A DNA stretch of 64,000 nt, from assembly GCA_047495785.1 (NCBI GenBank), contig JBLDXI010000032.1:3472001-3536000 (forward strand). Direction: 5' to 3'. Shown here one piece after another: positions 55,253 through 64,000 of the stretch. Position numbers and translations under genes: made by a program. The stretch is from Lepidodermella squamata. Its lineage: Eukaryota > Gastrotricha. Positions within the stretch are counted from its first letter, which is position 1. Every line of letters starts with the position of its first letter. The notes below the pieces were generated by a model. The model saw only the letters and a program-made list of their open reading frames with translations, made no database searches and was not told the DNA's origin.

Positions 55253-58200
55253 CTAGAACATAGCATGCGGCCCTCCGTCGGATCGATGCAGCGCCAGGGT
55301 CTTCAACAGCTTCTGCGCAAAGTCTTTACGCAAATTCTTGTTCTTCTTTATACTCGTCAGAATTTCGTTAAACTGCTTCGTGCCCGATGGCGTTTTCGTG
55401 AACAGGCGCTTCGCATTCGACAACATGTGCATAAAATCTTCCTGTTCAGCCTGCAACAAATGCGCTGTTTTGTGTTGAATCGTTGCGCGGTAGTTTGTCA
55501 ACGCTTTGTGGTACATTTGGTTCCACGTTTGTTGCAGCGGACCAAGGCTGGCCTGCAATGACGGCCCATTGCCGCCACCCTGCATCAACCCGGCCATGTA
55601 TTCCTCGAGCAAGTCGCACATTTCTTGCAGGACGGGCCCGTCAGGTAAGGCGACGAGGACTAGTCGGCAAACTTCGTCCACCTTATCCGGGCCGATGACA
55701 ACCGCAGTGTGGAATAGCCACTTGACGTTGCCTAGCAGGGGTGGCGGGGCTTTCGAGACTTTCACCGTGGCTGGTTTGTCTTCCATCGACCGGCGAATCT
55801 GCTCCATCGCCAACATTCCAACGCGAAAAGCTGCCATCAAAAAGTAATTGTGGGTTTCGTTAACGTTAACCTGCGGCGGCTGGACTTGCTGGGCCGCTTG
55901 TTGTTGTTGCGGAGGAGGTTGGTACATATTTTGCTGCTGGTTCTGCTGTGGTGGCGGCAGTTGAGGCAGGGCGAATTGGCCCAATTGATGCTCCATAACC
56001 GCAGCTAGGCCGAAAGGATTCTGCCCAGCATCCGCATACATCGCCTGGTTTTGAATCGGGGCGCCGTAGGGTAGCATGTAACCCGGTACGAGGTGATACT
56101 GCGACGAACCAGCCGGGTTCGAGCCAGCAAACTGCATCAAGTAGGGCTGGTTGTATGGGAAACCAGGGTTATACGCGTTGAATTGCGGGTTGAACGCTTG
56201 AGGATTGAACATTGCGTTCAACTGAGGTTGTTGCTGAGGTTGAATCATGGCCGGCACGACCGGGGCGACCATTTGCTGAGCCGGAACTTGCGGCATTTGA
56301 TGCATTTGCGGGTGGTGAACAACGCTCTGTTGCAACGGAACGGACGATTTAGCTTGTAATTTGTGGTAAATCTCAAGCAATTTTTCAGCTGTTGCGAACA
56401 AGACATCCTGCGGCACGGTTCCACTTTGCATAGCGGCTTGTTCGACGGCTAAACAGGCGGATTTGACCTTGTCTAAACTCAGCTCCTCGCACTGATCTAA
56501 CGCCCGCCGAACTTCGGCGACTGTTAAGCAGGATGCGAATTCAAGCGCGCGATATGCCAATTCAACGCTTGACCGTATGACCTGCCGGTCTGGAACTCGA
56601 CCAGCCTGGTCAGCCAACCTAGCAACTTCAGACGGGGTCAAATGACCCTCCCACGCCTCAATCAACAACCTGAGGGCTGGCACGCCGATTTCAATGGCTT
56701 GCATGATTATCCATGAGCCGTAAGTTGAGTACAAACGGGACAGCCAGGTTATGTTAACCGCGTTATGAAGGGCCAAGGCGTGCATTCCGATTTGGAACGC
56801 GCACATGTGGAGAGCGGCGTGAGGCCGCGTTTGCACAGGCCGGTTAAAATAGGTTTGGGTTGAATTGCCGCCGGCTTTTTGCAGAACCTGCTTCGCTAGT
56901 TCGAACACAAACTGAGCAGCTGCCTCGCTGGGTTGGTTCGGCTCGGTGGGCTGGAGGACACGCGATGGCCCGTTGCCGTTCCCATTCCCGCCGCCGTTAC
57001 CAGATTTCGAGTTCGAACCCCACCGGCTATTCGACGACCGGCCTTGCTGTTGCATTTGGGCACGGATTTGTTGGTTACCCGCTTCGGAATTGAACGATAA
57101 ACTTGTCGGCATTCGCCAATTTGGACCACCACGTCGCGAAAAAGTCGGCGAGTTGTCGGAACTCGTCGTCTCAGGCGCGCTGCTATCCGGCCCAGATGGT
57201 CGATTGTTGAACCTAGCCGGGCCCAGAGCGACGTTCTGTTGATTCGCCGCTTGAGGTCCGGGTTGATTGGGCCGAACTGATAAAACACAACGCAAACGAG
57301 CTGCCATTGCCCGCTCTTCTTGCTCGTCTTCCAGCGCACTGCTGTCTTCGGCGGCGGCGTCTGCAATCGGATCTCCACTCGATAGAACCCGGCGGAAACC
57401 CGATGCGGCGGCTTCTCCGCCCTCGGCTGACGCTACTTGCGAGCTGGCTGAGGGAATTTCGGTAACCGAGGAGCTAGCTGATGACGGCGCTTTCGGTACC
57501 TCAGGCTGGCGGTCAAGCAATTTGTTTAGCACTCGTTCCAATTTAGGAACTTCGTCCTTGTATGTCAAAAGTAGCTGCACGGCAAGTTCGCCTTTTTGGT
57601 GGCGGAAACTTTCGTATAACATAGGGTGTTCAACCTCGCAGACGGGCAGTTTGAACCCGACAGCCTCAAGAGCGGCTTGAAACCCAATATCTCGATCTTC
57701 CTCGTTTGAACCCGGCGAACACAACATGTCAAAAACGTAACCGGCTAATGTGATCGGGGGCCTGAGTCCAATCGAGTTATAGTGCCCAGAGCATATTTGC
57801 AGCGCCTTCTGCCGAACTACTGCGATTTCGTCGGCGCTTAGCTGCGGCAATCGACGTAAACATTCGACAACTTCTCGCTCTTGATGGACAAGTTTGACCT
57901 CGAGATACTTCGAAAAACACGGCGGACGGGGAATGTCAATAGAAAAAAGTCCGACGCGAAACGATAGCGGCCAATAGGTCGCATCACTCGATAGAACATT
58001 CAGTAAAAATTGCGCACGCGACAGCATTTGGGCGATGGAAACGCATTGAAGATATTCGGCTCGGAACGGCGCAGATTTACCCGCCGAATCTGTCACCAGA
58101 GTAGGCGGATTTTCCAAGATTCGAATGCATAAATCACGCGCTAGATCGCTTGCCATCGAAGAATAGCCATGAGCGTACAGAGCTTCGGCCCTCGCAAATA

Positions 58201-60253
58201 ACTCTTCAATAGAGTCAGGAACGGGAGGTTGAATAGCGCTATTACCAAACTCAGCTCGAACCAAATCGACTAAATTTGTCGTCTCAGCATGATTGCGAGC
58301 GTAATGAGGGCAGAAAGTCGCGCCATTTGTCACTCGAAGAATAGAATTCTTGCGCTTTATCGCGTCCCACGAAACGAGACACGCTTCAATCGCCGGTCGA
58401 AATCGTGTGAATAAAGACATGCCTTCCTCGGATGAACACCACTCAACAACGTGGTTATTGCTGTTGTTGTTGTTATTGTTACTATTGTTCGACGTGCTTT
58501 GCTTATGAACGCATTCGAAGACCAGCTTGTGCATAGCCATGAGTTCGAGGCACAAATTAGCCCGACTTTCGTCGTCAAGGGCCGGATTTAGTGCTCCGAT
58601 CCGCCACAAAGCAACGACTTCGTCGCACAAACTGGCAGCTGCATATCGTTGGAACATTGCATTTTCAGCATTTCCACTCGCATTGCCACCTCCTGGGAAT
58701 TGGTACTGCGACTGATGGTAATGCAAGTGATGAGCTTGAGAGTAATTGTTGCATTGAGCTCCGTTCCTGCCGCAATTTCTCGAAGATCCGCCACGCAATC
58801 CGTGATCTTCCCCTACCAGCATTTTCGTTTGAAACCACCACAACAAAATTTTTCCAGCGTCTAAAATTTTCCTCGTGACTATTTGGAGTAAAACCAACGC
58901 GTTCGAGTCCTGACGTCGGAACATATGCCTAACAATTTGCAGCAAGTTCCAAACACCCTCAGGATCGTGGCCACGAAGCGGTCGCAACAAATTGATATAT
59001 TCGGTAGAGATCGGCGAAGTTTCGGCCGATAATGTTTGTATGTCGCTGTAAATTTGAGGAGCCGGTTTCACGAATTCCGAAATTGCTATCGACAACTTTT
59101 CTTCGACAGCTTTTTCGTCAAGCAGCCAACCAGCATACTCTGACAAACATCCACCAGCAGTTGGGTCAGGTGCACCGCATGCCATGTTGATGTCGTTCGG
59201 AACGTTTGACAGCAATTCATCCAGAATTTGCTGTGCAACTGTCAAGTTTTGTACCGGTAGTTTGCTAATCAAAAATTGTGCAAATTTTTGGAGCTGGTTT
59301 CTTTCGAGCTTCCCTAGTGATTCCGAAATCGGTGTTCTCAGTTGGACTCTCTCGGGCTCATTGATCCGAAATAGACACAACGCCACGACATGGCTGCACC
59401 AAGTTTGAGACGAACGGCCCCGCTTACCTTCGCCACAAACGCATGAGATCGCAGCAGCATTTATTACTTCATTTCTGTTTTGACGCTGTGGGCGTGTTGC
59501 TCCACAATTGCACACACCTCGCCTCTGTTCCACACACGAACAGGAACATGCGGTAATTTTACGCCGGTCAAACATGACTGATGTTCTGAATGTGGTGAGG
59601 GTCTCATTTGTAGGAGGGTGACTTGGTGAAACGGTAAGCGTGGCACTGAGATGGAAGCCAATTTGCACAACGTCCTATAGACAACATATCAAGTTTATTT
59701 GGTATTAGAGAATGACTTTTAACTCACATTGATGGCGACATTCGATTTGTACAGCTGCTCGCCTTTTACAAATTCATCCACGGAACCATTAGCGAGACAA
59801 GAGTACAAGCGAATAGATGCCTCGTCGTCAGGAAATGAGTAAAACGCTACTTTCAATTGAACAACATCTGGAATTCGCGAGAGGCATCTCTCAACAGCTT
59901 CGAAGGGAAAATGCCGACCAACGTAGCGAGCACTAATATCAACCAAGCTTTCAATGGCTCCTTTGCTTTTACCAAAAGCCTTTTGCTTTTCATCAACTTT
60001 CCAAGAAGCATCTGCAAATTAACAAATAATTTAGCAAAAAAGTCTCCCAAGACTACAACCAGCGATCAGGCTTACCTTTGGGTTGACGGGCAGATGTAAT
60101 TGGTACGCGCCAATTGCGCCAATTGGGAGCTGAGCCACAGCTTTGACCACTCAAGTGGGAAGATGTTGACTCTTCTTCGATATGATCGCTATCCTCATCG
60201 GCCGGATAATCTTGCGCGTTGACATTCTCGGCTTCGGGGCCTGAGTCTTCCAT
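55253..60253 (-). CDS. ZSWIM8: ZSWIM8 (EBAX-1/Dora), ubiquitin-ligase substrate receptor
   Basis: Exons 60253-60076, 60011-59728 and 59674-55253 give 1627 residues. ZSWIM8 is a cullin-RING receptor that acts in target-directed microRNA decay and protein quality control. The N-terminus has SIRLYSCLANGS and EQLY before QIGFHLSATL. The SWIM zinc finger spans about 197-256, ending WCSHVVALCLFRI. LLRPLRGHDPEGVWNLLQI (about 380) and the C-terminal region from NITWLSRLYSTYGSW on are strongly family-like. There are low-complexity Asn, Gln and Gly/Ser tracts between. The SWIM finger carries an insertion with two extra CxC pairs (see findings). The human protein has about 1837 residues. Stop precedes a short 3' flank. 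Confidence 0.9.
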
Positions 60254-61213
60254 AAACTAAACAAGAGTATCTATAACAAGATATGAAAAAAACAGCTCAA
60301 CTCAGAATGATCATGATTTCAGTCGATTTCGAAGAAATAGGAAGACGACGAACGACGAGGGCATAAGGCATAAGGCAGGAGTTTTCAGGTTCAGAACTCT
60401 AAACAACCACTCAACACTCACTGAAGATTGAGTGCGGATTCTTGTCGATGTGGAGACAAAAAAAACGAGATCCAAGACCGGTTGGCAAGTTATTAAAAGT
60501 GAAGGTCAGTTGTGAATAATTTTTTTTGATGCCAAATTACTTATAGATAATTTGTGAACCAAAATCAATTTAATTTATGCACAAATTCAGTATTTTTGAA
60601 ATGGCGGGCTTTTTTCATTCAAAACCGGCACTGTGAGCTCGGCGAAGCGTTTTCTCTTTTCCTTTTCCTTTTCCTTAGCTCCAAGCTCCAGCTTGCTCCA
60701 CATGCACTGGGCATTTGATACACAGAATTTATCTCTAACGTTGATCTCTACGCAGTAATCATAATTGCCATCATCGCCACCTTAATACTTATCTAATACT
60801 TATCTAATATCGCCGTGAGCATTGGGACTCTAGACTATCGCTGACCGAATGGCTTTTGGTTGCAGATGGCTGTTTGGTATCATAATTTTTTTTTATTCGC
60901 ATTACGTTGATTTGCATTACCACCAATACGCCCTAATCTGGGAGTTCCGGTCCGTGTCAAATCATCCTTTCATCATAAGGCTAGGAATATCTATATAAGA
61001 CCGATAAGCTTTCGAGTTTTTTTATTACCCATCGATATTGTTAAGCTTACCTATAGCTACGAATATTTTTGAAAAGAGGGCAGCGCATCTTCCTGAGCGT
61101 ATTTGGTTACTGTTCATATTATAACTGTATTTTAGTTTGGTTACCATTTATCATTCATCATTTAACGTCATCGTTTTTGTTTTAGATTTTAATCTTAAAA
61201 AATTGTTATAATC
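60254..61213. other. divergent promoter region, ZSWIM8 / RAD1
   Basis: 960 nt between two divergent starts. Contains a 29-nt pure pyrimidine run ending in TTAG (60650-60678), a TTAAGGTGG copy at 60777-60785 on the minus strand and no obvious coding frame. Confidence 0.45.
60777..60785 (-). repeat. TTAAGGTGG motif, intergenic copy
   Basis: Isolated copy of the recurring 9-mer, in the divergent promoter of ZSWIM8 and RAD1. Confidence 0.5.
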
Positions 61214-62125
61214 ATGAGTCAGAGTGCTCCAGCTTTGTTTATACGATATGAAAACATTCGATCGTTGTTGTACCCACTGAAAGCTATTGTTTTCAATGAC
61301 AAAGCGAAATTATGTTTGGCTGTTTTTCATGCGGAAGCTCGCGGATTACGTATCACCGTGGAGCATGGGAAAGCTGCCCAAGCCGTAGCCTACTTGGATG
61401 GAAAGGGTTGCGACCAGTACTTACTCTCAGGCGACGAGGTGGAATTTGCTATTGATTTGCTCACTCTTATTCGATTTCTTGAAACTGGAATTTTTCCACA
61501 CGCCGCATCTACTTTCAATTCTGGACCAGTTGGCTCCGCTGCTCTCCGATTAACTTACGAACCTGGGCTGGAGAAAGCTGTCGAGGTTCACCTTGAATGC
61601 CCTACATTCTCAACGCGACTTCATCTCAAAACAATCGCTAATTGTGAGCTTCAAATGGAGAATCTCCTGGGACAGACTAGTGCAAATTTCAGCGCCAAGG
61701 TCATTTTGCAATGCGACGCTCTCAAAGAAGCATTTGTTGATCTCGATATTTCAAGTGAATTTTTATGTCTTGCAACATCTTCCGATCCAGCTTATTTACG
61801 TTTTTCTACAAACTCACGCTTAACCAGTGGTCATGTTGACTTTAATGCCGGTTCAACACATGGAACAAACCACATCGTGCAATATTTTCATTGCCGAGAA
61901 TCGGTTACTTTCAAATACCGAATGACCTTGTTCCGTGCCGCGCTCCGCGCCATGGTTTTCGGTCGCCGTGTTTCACTCCGTGTTCGATCCGACGGTATTC
62001 TAGCTCTTCAGTTTCAACTTCCTTCGCTCACTCCCGGTTTCGATGAAGATTTTGATGATTCTTGTTACACTTACGTGGACTACCTTTTCCGGGCTATCGA
62101 AGATGAAAGTCTTCTGAACTATTAA
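61214..62125 (+). CDS. RAD1: RAD1, 9-1-1 checkpoint clamp subunit
   Basis: 303 residues in a single exon from ATG 61214; human RAD1 has 282. It is a subunit of the RAD9-RAD1-HUS1 ring that is loaded at DNA damage and activates ATR. Family features: an N-terminal segment ENIRSLLYPLKAIVF with the following GLRITVEHGKAAQA, a central LLGQTSANFSAKVIL, DLDISSEFLCL and the C-terminal GRRVSLRVRSDGILALQFQL and YTYVDYL strands of the PCNA-like fold. The next gene starts 48 nt after its stop on the same strand, so the pair may share a transcript. Confidence 0.85.
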   Translation: MSQSAPALFIRYENIRSLLYPLKAIVFNDKAKLCLAVFHAEARGLRITVEHGKAAQAVAYLDGKGCDQYLLSGDEVEFAIDLLTLIRFLETGIFPHAASTFNSGPVGSAALRLTYEPGLEKAVEVHLECPTFSTRLHLKTIANCELQMENLLGQTSANFSAKVILQCDALKEAFVDLDISSEFLCLATSSDPAYLRFSTNSRLTSGHVDFNAGSTHGTNHIVQYFHCRESVTFKYRMTLFRAALRAMVFGRRVSLRVRSDGILALQFQLPSLTPGFDEDFDDSCYTYVDYLFRAIEDESLLNY

Positions 62126-62173
62126 TACAATTTTTGAAGTAGTTGTTTTGTTCAATATAGGGTTGTTAATAAA
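62126..62173 (+). promoter_or_regulatory. operon-like intercistronic spacer
   Basis: 48 nt between the RAD1 stop and the next ATG, too short for a normal promoter plus poly(A) region. It contains a T-rich run followed by ATAG and GGTTG, which could serve as a trans-splice acceptor. No AATAAA is present before it in the spacer's first half; AATAAA occurs at the very end, overlapping the next start context. Confidence 0.4.
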
Positions 62174-63341
62174 ATGAGTCAAGATAGCAGTTTTGAGCGT
62201 AAAAATGTGTTCGAACTGATGGAGGATGAATCTAACCAACAGAGCACCGGTACTTCGAAACCGGCGGGAACTTCTAGCAATTCTCCGTCTGTTGTGATGG
62301 AAGACGACGGCCCTGTGCCACCTCATTCTCCTCGCGAAGGTGAACCACTGATAATAAGAATTCCGAGCAAATCTCCGTCGCCGAAAAAAGCCCCTGCTAA
62401 CGAAACAAAGGGAAAGAAGAAAGCTAAGCCGAGGCGGAAAAAGAGAGGCAAGAACCTCGATGACTCAGATTGTAGCGATGGCGGTCTGGATCCACGAGCT
62501 AAACAACTGTTCAAGAAATACACTGCTAACAAAGGTAAAGGCGCTGGATCAGGAAAAAATGATATCGGGCCCTTTGTTAGAGCTGCAGGGCTTGAAAAGG
62601 GCGAACAAAGCGCCAATTTTACTGTGATAAACAGTGCAGCTCAGGATGCTGCTTCATCGTCTCAAGTCAGCATAGGACGAGGGGGAGTTCTCGAACCTCA
62701 CTTCTACGATTTAGCGAATTGCGACCCCGACCAGCCATGGCTTTGCTGTTTTTGCCGACGCCCGCCTTACTACGGGCAGTTGAGCTATTTATACGGTCCT
62801 TACACGATCTCCGGTCAGTTCCACAAATATTTGATGGATGATCCCTATGATTGCTGCCAGCTGGAAAAGTCCTATCGAAGCAAAATGAAATCTGAACCTA
62901 AGGAAGATGCTGGCCCTTCAGCTGTTTGGTTTCATTGGGAATGCTTCTTGTTCACCAACGGCTGCTACTTTTTAAACAAGCTGATTGGCTTGGACGATGC
63001 TGTAAAAATTGCTGTAAAAACCGTGAGTCTGAAATATGTCGTCAAAAATATTGATTTTTTTTTTCATTTTGCTGTACCAGAAATGCTCCTATTGCAAAGG
63101 CCTCGGCGCAACGTTGTCCTGTTGCGCTAAAAACTGCTCAAAAACGTACCATTATCTGTGCGGGCGTGGGTCAGGTATGCCAACAGACATCAGACGTTCT
63201 AATTGCATTATCTTAATATTTTGCGATGATTTGCCAGGAGCGTCTTTCAATGAGGAATATTGTACTATATTCTGCCACAGTCACAAAAACGGCTTTCAAC
63301 CGAAGCGGAGCACCGCCAATAACAGTGACAGCATTCATTAG
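62174..63341 (+). CDS. TCF20/RAI1-type extended PHD (ePHD) nuclear protein
   Basis: Exons 62174-63022, 63081-63174 and 63238-63341 give 348 residues. The N-terminal 170 residues are disordered, Ser/Pro-rich and strongly basic (KGKKKAKPRRKKRGK near residue 80), a likely nuclear signal. The C-terminal ePHD begins LCCFCRRPPYYG, continues YLYGPY, WFHWECFLFTNG, LIGLDDAVKIAVK, then CSYCKGLGATLSCC, KTYHYLC, ASFNEEY and ends FCHSHKNG; the zinc ligands (C-C, H-C, C-C, C-C, H-C, C-H) are all present. The arrangement is that of TCF20 and RAI1, which bind nucleosomes, but this protein lacks their large N-terminal part. Chromatin binding is inferred. Confidence 0.7.
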
Positions 63342-64000
63342 TCGGTTGACAAGCCAACTTGTCTTTTCTTTGAAATTTGATCCGTAAAGACAAAGCATTT
63401 TGTAATTTTGTTTGTTTAATAAAAGTTGAAACGGAAGTTTACTCTAATCTTGTCAATTTGGGGCGCGTTCTTTTCGAGGAAAGCACAGTTCAGAAATTAC
63501 CTGAAGGCGTCCGCTGTTCGAAAAACGAAATACCCGCCTGCAGGTCGATCAGTGCAGTTTTAATATAATTTGCCATGTCAACTGCGTTTACGCGATATTC
63601 ATTCATAAATTTTGCGCGTCTTTGCGGTCCATTTGTGATTTTTAAAGCTCATATAAATCCACTTGTTAATCCGATAGCTCAACTTGACACATAATCGCCC
63701 ATTCAGCCGCGCCCAATCGAAAGCTTATTAAACGTAAAAAGTTATTGCTATAAGGTGCAGTGTGTTGATCACTGTATTGCCTGCTTCAGCATTTGCGTTG
63801 TTTGCGTGGAAAAATATTGTTATTCATAATATATATTTTTTCAAAAATAAATAAACCTACAATAAATTATATTGAGCCCACTCAATATCCAATCAAACGA
63901 GGATCATAGCGCTTCACGCGCCCATGCGTTCTTGCGCCCAAGCACTAATTTCCTCATTTTTTGACGCTATAGAATAACCTGTTTACGGCGACCGTTTCCG
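63342..64000. other. 3' flank to window end
   Basis: 659 nt, AT-rich, with AATAAA words (near 63419 and 63848). No coding frame longer than about 60 codons that looks real; the next gene lies outside. Confidence 0.45.

Noticed and set aside
55265-57680. Several plus-strand frames opposite ZSWIM8
   Set aside because: Shadows of a GC-rich coding exon; composition follows the minus-strand protein.

Overview
The window is nuclear DNA of a compact invertebrate animal genome. Genes carry spliceosomal introns of about 45-120 nt with GT-AG ends. Many exons are very long: one SMG1 exon is 3.9 kb, and the receptor and RAD1 genes have no intron. The protein set is purely metazoan (MEGF8/attractin, DLG5, ZSWIM8, GABA-B-like receptor, SMG1, IER3IP1, TCF20/RAI1-type ePHD). 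The phylum cannot be named from this sequence. No tRNA, rRNA, CRISPR array or intact transposon was seen. Gene models below were built by hand by joining reading frames at GT-AG sites. For every complete model the summed exon length is a multiple of three. Reading starts in the cluster genes are the least certain part.

Layout. 1-6264 (+): the 3' half of a MEGF8/attractin-family receptor, open at the left edge. 7006-20190: an accessory cluster of eight small plus-strand genes for disordered, basic, Ser/Pro/Arg-rich proteins. Three of them end in a TIR_2-like domain, and all three split that domain at the same phase-0 intron. The order is short-short-TIR, short-short-TIR, short-TIR. A minus-strand, intronless class C (GABA-B-like) receptor lies inside the last unit. 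20502-29151 (+): a tandem family of type II membrane proteins, three intact four-exon genes and one truncated copy, whose C-terminal half resembles a GT-B fucosyltransferase.

29912-48456 (-): DLG5 (coiled coil, two PDZ, SH3, guanylate kinase-like), then 3.2 kb without a clear gene but with several TATA boxes, then SMG1, the NMD kinase of about 3307 residues. 49643-53643 (+): an SLC25A44-like mitochondrial carrier with a 10-nt exon, then AFG3L2, the mitochondrial m-AAA protease. 54032-60253 (-): IER3IP1 and ZSWIM8 (EBAX-1/Dora type). 61214-63341 (+): RAD1 and an ePHD nuclear protein only 48 nt apart, which looks like an operon.

The genes from 29.9 kb onward are conserved housekeeping or regulatory genes with no obvious joint pathway. 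The accessory part is 7-29 kb, where the TIR cluster and the glycosyltransferase-like cluster sit side by side; these are the best candidates for undescribed biology. A second signal is the 9-mer TTAAGGTGG, found ten times, eight of them between 30.4 and 43.3 kb.
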